54,432 bases of DNA from Butyrivibrio sp. CAG:318 (GTDB lineage: Bacteria > Bacillota > Clostridia > Lachnospirales > Lachnospiraceae): positions 35,306 through 89,737 of the forward strand of contig FR889242.1 in assembly GCA_000431815.1 (NCBI GenBank). The letters run 5' to 3'. Shown piece by piece: positions 15,848 through 25,201 of the stretch. Positions within the stretch are counted from its first letter, which is position 1. Each line of letters begins with the position of its first letter. The notes below the pieces were generated by a model, which was not told where the DNA came from, did not search any database, and worked only from the letters and a program-made list of their open reading frames with translations. A program made the translations under genes and the position numbers.

Positions 15848-17189
15848 AATATCCTTTTTTCTTAAACTTAACCATATATATAATATATGTCACAAGCAAT
15901 GGCACCATGGCACTTACCCAGGCTATAGGCCCTGCCAGGCATACGCCCTTAAAACCTATTACATCCGGAAGTGTGAACGAAGCTATGGTTCTTGCCACAA
16001 GTTCAAAAACTCCGGCCATTAGCGGCATTAAAGTCTTACCCATAGCCTGAAGGGCGTTTCTGAACACGAATATCAGGAATAACGGTATGAAAAATGTAAT
16101 TACCGTATTCAGATATACCATTGAAGAATCAAGTGTTACCGGATTACGGTTCTTGATAAACAGTCCGCAGATATCCCTTCCGAAGAAAAATATAACAACC
16201 ATTGCAAAAACTGCAGCACCGATTGTCACAAAACTCCATGCCCGCACACCTTTTTTAATCCTGTCATATCTTCCGGCTCCAATATTCTGTCCAACGAAAT
16301 TCGCCGTAGTCACGCCACTTGCTCCCGCAATCTGGGTTACGAGCTGCTCCGTCTTACTTGCTGCGGTATATGCCGCAATTCGTGTCGCACCGAATTTATT
16401 GATTGCACCCTGAAGTACAATTGTACCGATAGCCGTTATTGAAAACTGGAATGCCATCGGAAGGCCTATTGTCAGATGAGTTTTTATGATTGAACCGTTT
16501 ATATGCATATCGGCCTTGGTTATTCTTAAAATCGGAAATTTGATTATCATATATACAATGCAAGCCACACCCGATATAAACTGCGCAATCACTGTCGCCA
16601 GTGCCGCTCCGAACACACCCATCTTAAGCACAACAATGAAAAATAAATCCATTCCTATATTAAGCACAGCCGACACCATAAGAAAATACAACGGCGTCTT
16701 ACTGTCTCCCACTGCCCTTAATATGCACGACGCTGCGTTATACAGCATCGGCGCAAGGATTCCTGCATAAATGGTAAGTATGTATCTTTGTGCATCATCT
16801 ATGATATCATCAGGTGTATTGATCAGTCTCAACATCGGCTTTGAAAAAATCATTGCAAGTGCCGTTATGATAACCGTTATTAATCCCCACAAAAAAACAG
16901 CATTGAAAACTGAATTACGCATACCGTCATAATCCTTTGCTCCAAAACGCTGTGATATGTGAACTGCAAAACCGCTCGTTATTCCTATAACGAAACCGTT
17001 TACAAGAAAAAACATTGATCCGGTGGTTCCTACCGCCGCAAGGGCATTCTCACCGAGTTTCTGTCCGACTATTATAGTGTCGGCAAAATTATAAATCTGC
17101 TGGCAGATATTACCGGCCAGCACCGGAAGCGCATACAAAAGCATAAGCTTTATCGGGCTTCCGGTCGTTAAATCTTTAACTTTGGCCAT
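15828..17189 (-). CDS. MATE family efflux transporter
   Basis: A 453-residue, twelve-helix membrane antiporter. The N-terminal stretch PIKLMLLYALPVLAGNICQQIYNFADTI and the VGTTGSMFFLVNGFVIGITSGFAVHISQRFGA region are typical of the DinF/NorM-type MATE family, and the second half repeats the six-helix pattern. It exports cationic drugs or metabolites using an ion gradient; the substrate is unknown. The start is 2 bases after the argS stop, so it is the last gene of the car-argS transcript. No close functional tie to those genes is evident. Confidence 0.93.
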   Translation of the reverse strand: MAKVKDLTTGSPIKLMLLYALPVLAGNICQQIYNFADTIIVGQKLGENALAAVGTTGSMFFLVNGFVIGITSGFAVHISQRFGAKDYDGMRNSVFNAVFLWGLITVIITALAMIFSKPMLRLINTPDDIIDDAQRYILTIYAGILAPMLYNAASCILRAVGDSKTPLYFLMVSAVLNIGMDLFFIVVLKMGVFGAALATVIAQFISGVACIVYMIIKFPILRITKADMHINGSIIKTHLTIGLPMAFQFSITAIGTIVLQGAINKFGATRIAAYTAASKTEQLVTQIAGASGVTTANFVGQNIGAGRYDRIKKGVRAWSFVTIGAAVFAMVVIFFFGRDICGLFIKNRNPVTLDSSMVYLNTVITFFIPLFLIFVFRNALQAMGKTLMPLMAGVFELVARTIASFTLPDVIGFKGVCLAGPIAWVSAMVPLLVTYIIYMVKFKKKGYFKARED

Positions 17190-17191
17190 TT

Positions 17192-18958
17192 CTACATTCT
17201 CTCCGGTGCTTCAATTCCAAGCAGGTCGATACATGTGACAAGCACATCCTTGGTGAGATCAATAAGCGCTATATAGCTCTTCTTTCTATTCTCATCCGGC
17301 TCTGCAAGAATTTTGGTTTCATGATAAAAATGATTAAACGCATTGGACAGATCATACACAAATTTGCATATTTTGTGCGGAGCCCTGTCAACATACGCAT
17401 TTTCGATAACCTCGCTCAATCCGGTAAGTTCAAGCATAAGTTCTCTCTCGCTCTCTCCATCCGGGTTGCCGATTACGCAGTCTGCGGCATTGCCGCCCTC
17501 TGCCTCATATTTCTTAAGAATCGATTTGATTCTTACGATTGTGTAAAGTATATACGGACCTGTGTCACCTTCAAATGACGTAAACCTGTCTATGTCAAAA
17601 ACATAATCCTTGGATGCCTGGTTGGACAAGTCGCCGTATTTAAGCGCTGCAAGTCCTACAATCCTTGCTGTCTCGCGGGCTTCCTCTTCGGATGTTGACC
17701 TGTTCTCCATTATCTTCGCATATACCGCATCATTGATTTCCTTGATAAGATATTCAAGACGAAGCACGCCGCCCTGTCTTGTCTTAAAAGGCTTTCCGTC
17801 GCTTCCGTTCATGGTTCCGAAACCGATGAAGTCAAGGACTGTGTCCTCTCTTACGATTCCGGCTTTACGCGCTACGCGGAAAAATTGTGTATAATGTAAA
17901 TCCTGTCTCTTGTCGGCAAGATAAATATATGCCTTAGGAGCATATAATTTTTCACGTTCAATAAGTGTGGCAAGATCCGATGTCTCGTAGTTGGCAGCAC
18001 CATCGGATTTACGGACTATGCACGGAGGAAGTTCCTTCGTATCGCCTTCTTTGGCTATGTCTACAACGATCGCGCCCTGGCTTTCATGTGCAATACCGCG
18101 TCTGATAAGGTCGTCCACCATATCCGGGATATACGGCTGTGCGTCACTTTCACCCTTCCACAAATCAAAACTTACATTGAGGTTGCCATAATTTTTCTTA
18201 AGGTCAGTAACCGATACATTGATAATATGATGCCATAATGCCGTGTATCCTCTGTCACCGTTCTGCAATTCAAAAGTTGCCTGCTGCGCAGCTTTCTTAA
18301 ACTCCTCGTCCTCTTTGGACTTGCCGCTCGCGCAAGGATATATCTCTTCAAGCTCCGATATTGTAAACGGTGCTTCAGCCGGATATTCACCCGTATAATT
18401 CTTATCAAAATAAGGCAGTTCCGGCTTCCGGCTCTTAAGTTCCACAATTATAAGTCCCATCTGGAGACCCCAGTCTCCGAGATGAACATCACTTACAGTC
18501 CGGTATCCGTTAAAAGCCGATATCCTCTTAAGGCTTTCTCCGATTATAGCCGAGCGGAGATGTCCGATATGGAGCGGTTTGGCAACATTGGCCCCGCCGT
18601 AATCGAGAAAAATCGTCTCGTTCTTCGGTGCACAGTCACATCCGAATTTCTCTTCGGATGCCATCTGCTTAACATAATTACCGATAAAATCATCGCTTAA
18701 TACGATATTGATAAATCCCGGTTTAACACATTCAATGCTTTTGAATGTGCTGTTTCCCGCAAGTCTGGCTACAACCTCGTCACCTATCATAAAAGGTGCC
18801 TTGGAATAAGCCTTGGCTGCTGCCATCGCGCCGTTGCACTGATACTGGCACAGATCAGGACGGTTTGAGATATTGGTTTTACCGTATTTGGCATCATATC
18901 CGCACGATACAAACGCATCGCTTATTATATTTGATATTTGTTCTAAAATCTTAGTCAT
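17192..18958 (-). CDS. argS: arginyl-tRNA synthetase
   Basis: A 588-residue class I synthetase for tRNA-Arg. It has an N-terminal additional domain (1-110) with GFINIVLS, the HIGH motif as ANVAKPLHIGHLRSAIIGE, the degenerate second signature GKPFKTRQGG, and a C-terminal DALR anticodon-binding domain (about 465-588) ending in PERM. ATG 18958 is chosen over the upstream frame extension because the family starts here and the longer form overlaps carB; its ribosome site (GGTGATT) is modest. It sits 13 bases after carB, giving an arginine-related grouping with carbamoyl phosphate synthesis. Confidence 0.96.
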   Translation of the reverse strand: MTKILEQISNIISDAFVSCGYDAKYGKTNISNRPDLCQYQCNGAMAAAKAYSKAPFMIGDEVVARLAGNSTFKSIECVKPGFINIVLSDDFIGNYVKQMASEEKFGCDCAPKNETIFLDYGGANVAKPLHIGHLRSAIIGESLKRISAFNGYRTVSDVHLGDWGLQMGLIIVELKSRKPELPYFDKNYTGEYPAEAPFTISELEEIYPCASGKSKEDEEFKKAAQQATFELQNGDRGYTALWHHIINVSVTDLKKNYGNLNVSFDLWKGESDAQPYIPDMVDDLIRRGIAHESQGAIVVDIAKEGDTKELPPCIVRKSDGAANYETSDLATLIEREKLYAPKAYIYLADKRQDLHYTQFFRVARKAGIVREDTVLDFIGFGTMNGSDGKPFKTRQGGVLRLEYLIKEINDAVYAKIMENRSTSEEEARETARIVGLAALKYGDLSNQASKDYVFDIDRFTSFEGDTGPYILYTIVRIKSILKKYEAEGGNAADCVIGNPDGESERELMLELTGLSEVIENAYVDRAPHKICKFVYDLSNAFNHFYHETKILAEPDENRKKSYIALIDLTKDVLVTCIDLLGIEAPERM

Positions 18959-18971
18959 ACAATCACCATTA

Positions 18972-21900
18972 CTAAATTGTCGCAATATCAATAGGTGTGG
19001 TGTGCTGTTCTCCGGCGCTCTCAAGGCTTGTCAAAAGTGCATTGGCCGTATCGATTGATGTGAGAACATTGACACCCGTCTCAATCGCATGTCTTCTGAT
19101 TATGAAACCGTCATGGCTTCTCTCGATTCCGTTAGCCGGAATATCTATTACAAGGTCAATCTTGTGTCCGAGAATGAGGTCAAGCAATGTAGGCGACTCC
19201 TGCTCCACTTTATTGACCCTTATAGCTTCAACACCGTTATCGTTAAGGAATTTAGCTGTTCCCCATGTAGCATATATGGTATAACCGAGTGCCGCAAAAC
19301 GCTTTGCAACAGGAAGGGCTTCATCTTTCTCACTGTCGCAGATAGTCATGATCATCTGTTTATGCTTAGGAAGATTGATTCCGGCACCGATAAATGCCTT
19401 ATAAAGTGCTTCATTAAATTCTTTGGCGATACCTAAGCACTCACCAGTTGATTTCATCTCAGGTCCAAGGCTTATATCCGCACCCCTGATTTTCTCAAAT
19501 GAGAATACCGGCATCTTGATAGCGATATAATCTGCTTTTTTCTGTAATCCCGGTGTGTATCCGAGTCCCTTTATCGTATTGCCGATGATAACCTGTGTCG
19601 CAAGTTTAACGATAGGAATACCTGTAACCTTGCTTATATAAGGCACCGTTCTCGATGAACGCGGGTTAACCTCAATTACATATACCTGATCGTTGTATAC
19701 GATAAACTGGATATTGATAAGTCCTTTTACGTGAAGAGATCTTGCAAGTCTTCTTGTGTACTCTTCAAGCATATCGATTATTCTCTGTGTAAGGCTCTGT
19801 GCCGGATATACAGATATACTGTCGCCGGAATGGATACCCGCACGCTCGATATGTTCCATGATACCCGGAATGAGGATGTCCTCGCCGTCGCATACTGCAT
19901 CGACTTCTATTTCCTTACCCATAAGGTATTTATCTACAAGAATAGGATGTTCCTGAACCTGTCTGTTGATTATCTCCATAAACTCACGGATATCTTCATC
20001 TGAAATCGCAATCTGCATTCCCTGTCCGCCAAGCACATATGAAGGTCTTACAAGTACCGGATAACCAAGTTCGTTGGCTGCCGCAATGGCTTCTTGTGCA
20101 GTAAATACCGTCTTACCTGCAGCTCTCGGTATCTCACATTCCTGAAGAATCTCATCAAAGAGTTCCCTGTCCTCTGCCGCATCAACATCTTCTGCGCTTG
20201 TTCCGAGAATAGGCACTCCCATTTCCATGAGGCTTTTGGTAAGCTTGATAGCTGTCTGTCCGCCGAACTGTACAACAGCTCCATCCGGATGCTCAAGTTC
20301 AACAATGCTTTCAACATCCTCCGGTGTGAGCGGTTCAAAATAAAGTTTATCCGCAATATCAAAGTCCGTACTTACTGTCTCAGGGTTGTTATTAATGATA
20401 ATTGTCTCATAACCCTCAGCCTTGAATGCCCATGTGCTGTGAACCGAGCAATAATCAAATTCGATACCCTGTCCGATTCTTATAGGGCCGGAACCGAGTA
20501 CAAGTACTTTTTTCTCCGGTCTGGTCTCAATAACTTCATTCTCTGATTTATAACATGAATAGTAATACGGTGTGGAAGCCTCAAACTCAGCCGCACAAGT
20601 ATCTACCATCTTAAATGCTGCATGAATATTATATTCATCGCGGAGTTCTTTAATTTCACGTTCTTTCTTTCCTGCCAGTCTGCCGATTACAACATCAGGG
20701 AATTCGATTCTCTTGGCTTCAAGAAGAAGTTCTTTGGTAAGCGGCTCTGTTGCAAGTCTTTTTTCCATCTTGACGATGTTGTTGAATTTATCTATGAACC
20801 ATTCATCAATCATTGTGATTGAATGGATGGTATCATAATCGATTCCTCTTCTGAGTGCTTCCGCGATAACATACATTCTCTTGTCATCCACGTTCTTAAG
20901 GAGTTCAAGAATGTCATCATCCGAACATGACGAATAATCATCGTTAATAAGGGAATCCACATGCTGCTCCAGTGAACGGATTGCTTTCATAAGTGCACCC
21001 TCAAAATTAGTGCAGATACTCATTACCTCACCGGTAGCTTTCATCTGTGTTGTAAGCTTTCTTGAAGCTGTGATGAATTTATCAAACGGGAGTCTCGGAA
21101 TCTTGACTACGCAGTAATCAAGTGCCGGCTCAAAGCTTGCAAATGTCTTATGTGTTATCGCATTAGGAATCTCGTCAAGATTATATCCGAGTGCAATCTT
21201 GGCAGCAACCTTGGCGATAGGGTAACCTGTTGCCTTGGATGCGAGTGCCGATGAACGGCTTACACGAGGATTTACCTCGATTACACAATATTCAAAGCTT
21301 GTCGGATGAAGTGCAAACTGTACATTACATCCGCCGGTTATCTTAAGTTCATCGATAATATTAAGTGCTGATGAACGAAGCATCTGATATTCCTTATCGG
21401 AAAGTGTCTGTGAAGGTGCAACTACTATACTGTCTCCGGTATGTACACCTACAGGGTCGATGTTCTCCATATTACATACGGTAATACATGTGCCGTTGGC
21501 ATCACGCATAACCTCGTATTCGATTTCTTTCCATCCTGCGATACATCTCTCAACAAGTACCTGTCCAACACGGCTGAGACGGAGACCGTTGGAAAGTATA
21601 TCAACAAGTTCCTCTTCGTTATGTGCAATTCCGCCGCCGCTTCCTCCGAGTGTATAAGCAGGTCTTAATACTACCGGGTATCCGATCGTATTGGTAAATG
21701 CGATACCGTCCTCGACGTTCTCAACTACAAGTGACGGAGCGCAAGGCTCACCGATTTTCTCCATTGTGGTCTTGAATTCAAGTCTGTCCTCGGCTTTCTT
21801 GATGGTCTGTGCCGTGGTACCTATGAGCTTGACATTGTGTTCCTCAAGGAAACTTGTCTCTGCAATCTCCATTGCAAGGTTGAGTCCAGCCTGTCCTCCG

Positions 21901-22169
21901 AGTGTCGGAAGAATACTGTCCGGTTTCTCTTTAAGGATTATCTTCTCAAGTGATTTAACTGTAAGCGGTTCGATATAAACCTCATCCGCGATATCTTTAT
22001 CCGTCATGATTGTGGCAGGATTGGAATTGACGAGAACAACCTCTATGCCTTCTTCTTTGAGTGAACGGCAAGCCTGTGTTCCGGCGTAATCAAATTCAGC
22101 AGCCTGTCCGATAACAATAGGTCCTGAACCTATAACGAGTACTTTTTTAATATCATTATTCTTTGGCAT
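18972..22169 (-). CDS. carB: carbamoyl-phosphate synthase large subunit
   Basis: A 1065-residue large subunit making carbamoyl phosphate from bicarbonate, ATP and ammonia delivered by CarA, feeding pyrimidines and arginine. There are two homologous ATP-grasp halves, each opening with VLVIGSGPIVIGQ- or VLVLGSGPIRIGQ-type motifs (residues ~9 and ~555). Conserved ATP-grasp stretches are RPAYTLGGSGGG and RPSYVLGGQGM. A C-terminal MGS-like allosteric domain (about 930-1065) carries IYATWGTAKFL. Length and motifs are normal. The start is 1 base after carA's stop. Confidence 0.98.
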   Translation of the reverse strand: MPKNNDIKKVLVIGSGPIVIGQAAEFDYAGTQACRSLKEEGIEVVLVNSNPATIMTDKDIADEVYIEPLTVKSLEKIILKEKPDSILPTLGGQAGLNLAMEIAETSFLEEHNVKLIGTTAQTIKKAEDRLEFKTTMEKIGEPCAPSLVVENVEDGIAFTNTIGYPVVLRPAYTLGGSGGGIAHNEEELVDILSNGLRLSRVGQVLVERCIAGWKEIEYEVMRDANGTCITVCNMENIDPVGVHTGDSIVVAPSQTLSDKEYQMLRSSALNIIDELKITGGCNVQFALHPTSFEYCVIEVNPRVSRSSALASKATGYPIAKVAAKIALGYNLDEIPNAITHKTFASFEPALDYCVVKIPRLPFDKFITASRKLTTQMKATGEVMSICTNFEGALMKAIRSLEQHVDSLINDDYSSCSDDDILELLKNVDDKRMYVIAEALRRGIDYDTIHSITMIDEWFIDKFNNIVKMEKRLATEPLTKELLLEAKRIEFPDVVIGRLAGKKEREIKELRDEYNIHAAFKMVDTCAAEFEASTPYYYSCYKSENEVIETRPEKKVLVLGSGPIRIGQGIEFDYCSVHSTWAFKAEGYETIIINNNPETVSTDFDIADKLYFEPLTPEDVESIVELEHPDGAVVQFGGQTAIKLTKSLMEMGVPILGTSAEDVDAAEDRELFDEILQECEIPRAAGKTVFTAQEAIAAANELGYPVLVRPSYVLGGQGMQIAISDEDIREFMEIINRQVQEHPILVDKYLMGKEIEVDAVCDGEDILIPGIMEHIERAGIHSGDSISVYPAQSLTQRIIDMLEEYTRRLARSLHVKGLINIQFIVYNDQVYVIEVNPRSSRTVPYISKVTGIPIVKLATQVIIGNTIKGLGYTPGLQKKADYIAIKMPVFSFEKIRGADISLGPEMKSTGECLGIAKEFNEALYKAFIGAGINLPKHKQMIMTICDSEKDEALPVAKRFAALGYTIYATWGTAKFLNDNGVEAIRVNKVEQESPTLLDLILGHKIDLVIDIPANGIERSHDGFIIRRHAIETGVNVLTSIDTANALLTSLESAGEQHTTPIDIATI

Positions 22170-22170
22170 C

Positions 22171-23247
22171 TTAGTCCCTGCCTTTCTTCATCATATCTAT
22201 AAATCTGTCAAAAAGGAATTCTGAATCCTTAGGTCCCGCACACGCTTCCGGATGGAACTGAACCGTAAATATATTCTTGCCGATATATTCAAGACCTTCA
22301 TTCGTCTTGTCGTTTACATTGATAAACGCTGGTCTGGCAACCTTAGGATCTATCGTATCCATATCAACCACATATCCATGGTTCTGTGAAGATATGTATA
22401 CCTTGCCGGTGGACAAATCCTTGACCGGATGGTTCGCACCTCTGTGTCCGTATTTCATCTTATGTGTATCAGCACCTGTGGCAAGTGCCATGAGCTGATG
22501 TCCGAGGCAGATTGCAAAAATAGGGACGTCCGAATCATATAATTTCTTAATTTCCGCGATGATTGATGTACATTCCTTCGGATCTCCCGGTCCGTTTGAA
22601 AGCATAATTCCATCCGGATTGCTCTTAAGAATCTCCTCAGCTGTCGTGAGTGCCGGATAAACCGTAACATTGCAGCCGCGCTTATTAAGCGAACGCGCTA
22701 TGTTTCTCTTGGCACCGAAATCCATAAGCGCAACGTTAAGTCCGTCACCTTCAAGTGTATACTTCTCATCGCAGGTAACTTTCTCAACTACCTTACCGGT
22801 ATTGTATTCTTTGAGACGTGGGATTATTTCATCGAGATTATAATTCTCATTGGTTGTAATCATTCCGTTCATCGTACCTTTCTCACGAAGAATTTTCGTG
22901 AGGGCTCTGGTATCGATTCCTTCGATTCCCGGAATTCCGTTAGATTTAAGAAAATGCTGAATAGTATCTTCACTTCTGAAGTTACTCGGCATAGGTGAAA
23001 GTTCACGGACAATGAATCCGTCCGGCCAAGGCCTTGCCGACTCCTCGTCAGCATAACAAATACCATAGTTACCAATTAACGGGTAGGTCATAACTACCGC
23101 CTGTCCTGCATAAGAAGGATCAGTCAACACCTCCAGATACCCTGTCATAGAGGTATTAAATACTATTTCGCTGATAACTTCCTTATCGGCTCCAATGCTT
23201 GTTCCCTGAAATACGTTGCCGTCTTCCAGAATCAAAAATGCTTTCAT
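22171..23247 (-). CDS. carA: carbamoyl-phosphate synthase small subunit
   Basis: A 358-residue glutaminase subunit. It has an N-terminal CarA domain (MKAFLILEDGNVFQG start, FNTSMTGYLEVLTDPSY) and a class I amidotransferase domain with nucleophile Cys in FAICLGHQLMALATGA and His/Glu in QFHPEA. ATG 23247 is chosen over an upstream in-frame start at 23361 because conserved sequence begins here and AATAGGTGA precedes it. The ~120-nt leader contains a run of ten T residues on the sense strand. No PyrR or T-box element was recognised. Confidence 0.97.
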   Translation of the reverse strand: MKAFLILEDGNVFQGTSIGADKEVISEIVFNTSMTGYLEVLTDPSYAGQAVVMTYPLIGNYGICYADEESARPWPDGFIVRELSPMPSNFRSEDTIQHFLKSNGIPGIEGIDTRALTKILREKGTMNGMITTNENYNLDEIIPRLKEYNTGKVVEKVTCDEKYTLEGDGLNVALMDFGAKRNIARSLNKRGCNVTVYPALTTAEEILKSNPDGIMLSNGPGDPKECTSIIAEIKKLYDSDVPIFAICLGHQLMALATGADTHKMKYGHRGANHPVKDLSTGKVYISSQNHGYVVDMDTIDPKVARPAFINVNDKTNEGLEYIGKNIFTVQFHPEACAGPKDSEFLFDRFIDMMKKGRD

Positions 23248-23376
23248 GGCTTCACCTATTCCTTCTTTTTTTCTAAAAAATTTCAAAAAAAAAACAACTA
23301 AGCTTATCGATAGCGCTTTTTTCTTTACAAAGTGCGTCCGGGCATAAATCCCTGACTTCAATATCTATTTTTATGA

Positions 23377-23405
23377 ATTTTAACATATATTTATTGCAAT
23401 TTCAA
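23377..23405 (-). promoter_or_regulatory. sigma-A promoter of carA-carB-argS-MATE
   Basis: Minus strand TTGAAA (23405-23400), 17-base spacer, TAAAAT (23382-23377). The leader to carA would be about 120 nt and includes the oligo-T run copied from A residues at 23285-23294. Confidence 0.65.
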
Positions 23406-23489
23406 CCCTTATAAAAAAATTATTACGCAGCAATTCACCTTATCCGTCCCGGTGCATACAATAGTATTGATTAATCCGGAGTATTTTCC

Positions 23490-24728
23490 ATGTCTTTATA
23501 TAAAATTCTTCAAAACATGCCCGATACCGGGTCTTTAAGAGTCGATGTCACCGACCAGGACGAAAGACCCATCGATGGTGCCACCGCTGAGATTTCCATA
23601 ACCGGCGAACCGGAAACCACGCTTGAATCCATACAGACGGATTCAAACGGACAGACAGAATCAGTTGAACTTCCCGCTCCGCCTTTTGAATACACCGAAA
23701 ATCCCGGCGTTACCCAGCCGTATTCCGAATACAGCATAATTGTCCGTGCGCCCGGTTTTGCGCCCGTGTCCATAAACGGAATCGATATTTTTTCATCAAG
23801 ACGGTCAATACAGGATGTGCGCCTGACCGAGGCCTCCCAGGTCGTAACAATCGGCCCCAATACGCTTTTCGGCAATTATCCTCCTAAGATTCCGGAAGCA
23901 TCCATAAAACCGATAACACCGACCGGTGAAATCGTCCTTGACCGCGTTGTCGTGCCGGGAACCGTTGTCGTACATGACGGCGTCCCGACCGATACAACGG
24001 CTTCCAATTATTATGTATCTTTTCCGGACTATATTAAAAATGTTGCATGCAGTGAAATATATCCGACATGGCCGGAGGCCACAATTACCGCCAATGTTAT
24101 TGCGATAGTTTCTTTTACACTTAACCGTGTATACACGGAGTGGTACCGCAACAAGGGCTACAGTTTTACAATAACCTCTTCCACGGCTTTTGACCATAAA
24201 TGGATTAACGAGCGCAATATTTTCGATAATGTGGGACTGATAGTCGATGAAGTATTTGCCGATTATGTTTCCAAGCCGGATGTCAAGCAGCCGATTCTTA
24301 CCCAGTATTGTGACGGCAAGCGGACTACATGCAGCGGCATGAGCCAGTGGGGTTCCAAATATCTCGGCGACCAGAATTATTCCGCACTTCAGATTCTCCG
24401 TAATTATTACGGCAGCGACATATATATCAATACCGCCGAGGAAGTTTCGGGCATCCCGCTTTCATGGCCCGGTTATACGCTGGACATCGGCGATTCCGGC
24501 ACACCGGTCCGTACAATTCAAGAGCAGTTAAGTGCCATCCGCCGTACCTACAGCAATATTCCCTCTCTTGCAATCGACGGAATATACGGCGAGGACACTG
24601 CTGCCGCCGTAAGCAGATTCCAGTCCATCTTCGACCTCCCTGTGACAGGTGAGGTTGACTATAGCACATGGTACAAGATTTCGCAGTTATATGTGGCGCT
24701 TGAAAAACTGGCAGAATTGAGAATATAG
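23490..24728 (+). CDS. SpoIID-like protein with peptidoglycan-binding domain
   Basis: 412 residues in three parts. The N-terminal carboxypeptidase-regulatory/CnaB-like beta domain (about 13-115) includes GSLRVDVTDQDERPIDGATA. The SpoIID-like central domain (about 150-310) ends in the hallmark CSGMSQWGSKYLGDQNYSAL and ILRNYYGSDI. A PG_binding_1 domain (about 325-400) has GIYGEDTAAAVSRFQ. SpoIID proteins are lytic transglycosylases of spore engulfment; many clostridial relatives of this layout are spore or wall proteins. There is no signal peptide at the ATG (CCGGAG site upstream), so the export route is unclear. Confidence 0.85.
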   Translation: MSLYKILQNMPDTGSLRVDVTDQDERPIDGATAEISITGEPETTLESIQTDSNGQTESVELPAPPFEYTENPGVTQPYSEYSIIVRAPGFAPVSINGIDIFSSRRSIQDVRLTEASQVVTIGPNTLFGNYPPKIPEASIKPITPTGEIVLDRVVVPGTVVVHDGVPTDTTASNYYVSFPDYIKNVACSEIYPTWPEATITANVIAIVSFTLNRVYTEWYRNKGYSFTITSSTAFDHKWINERNIFDNVGLIVDEVFADYVSKPDVKQPILTQYCDGKRTTCSGMSQWGSKYLGDQNYSALQILRNYYGSDIYINTAEEVSGIPLSWPGYTLDIGDSGTPVRTIQEQLSAIRRTYSNIPSLAIDGIYGEDTAAAVSRFQSIFDLPVTGEVDYSTWYKISQLYVALEKLAELRI

Positions 24729-24792
24729 ATGGAAGTGGCGAATGAATAAATGATATGCGTGTGCATACCGTATTAAACAGTTTCAGGATTTT

Positions 24793-25081
24793 TGTGATGT
24801 ATTCGAGGCTTTTGATATCTTAATTGATATTATTTCAGGTTTGAATTTCACGAATTCACACTTTTTTGCGGTTTTTAAGGCATTTGGTGTCAATTTGGCG
24901 AGCTTTACATTATAATATATTGAATCTGGCATGTACTTTAGTATACTTGTTTTCATATATTGCCATGTCAAGATATCACATATAGCAAATAATTGACACC
25001 AAATAGCTGACTTTGAATAAAAAAGGGTGAAAATATCATATCGTACATCTTGGTGTTATTCTTCCAGCACCGCATAATGCC
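24793..25081. repeat. dispersed repeat, copy A (upstream partner of 31022-31312)
   Basis: About 289 bases, closely similar along most of its length to 31022-31312 in the same orientation; the core from ~24853 is roughly 90% identical by eye. It contains a perfect 14-bp inverted repeat, ATTTGGTGTCAATT (24882-24895) and AATTGACACCAAAT (24991-25004), about 95 bases apart. A 62-codon minus-strand frame (24783-24971) and a 61-codon frame in copy B share MPDSIYYNVK and PNALKTAK, but the conservation extends outside that frame, so a gene is not claimed. The rest of 24729-25127 holds nothing else recognisable. Confidence 0.8.
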
Positions 25082-25127
25082 GCGCTGCTGTCCAAATGTT
25101 GTATTGTATGATCTTTCCAAGCATTTT

Positions 25128-25186
25128 CGGAAGGTTGGCGGTTTTTCAACCGGAAGGTTGGCGGATTTTTGACCGGAAGGTTGGCG
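25128..25186. repeat. three tandem copies of a 23-bp repeat
   Basis: CGGAAGGTTGGCG recurs at 25128, 25151 and 25174, each followed by a T-rich 10-bp spacer ending in AC for the first two. It ends 16 bases before the stop codon of the ABC ATPase gene. Short tandem protein-binding repeats of this kind are found at the ends of IS21-type elements, but no transposase is present, so the origin is uncertain. Confidence 0.75.
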
Positions 25187-25201
25187 AAAGTGTCATGAAT
25201 T

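Noticed and set aside
23248..23376. PyrR-type attenuator before carA
   Set aside because: Only a weak 4-bp AAGC/GCTT stem before the oligo-T run; no PyrR-binding signature was seen.
24783..24971. 62-codon minus-strand gene in repeat copy A (and 31002-31187 in copy B)
   Set aside because: Similarity continues well beyond the frame and no ribosome site precedes it, so the repeat is better treated as non-coding until more copies are compared.
25128..25186. CRISPR-like array
   Set aside because: Only three units with a 13-bp core and 10-bp T-rich spacers that are alike; no cas genes.
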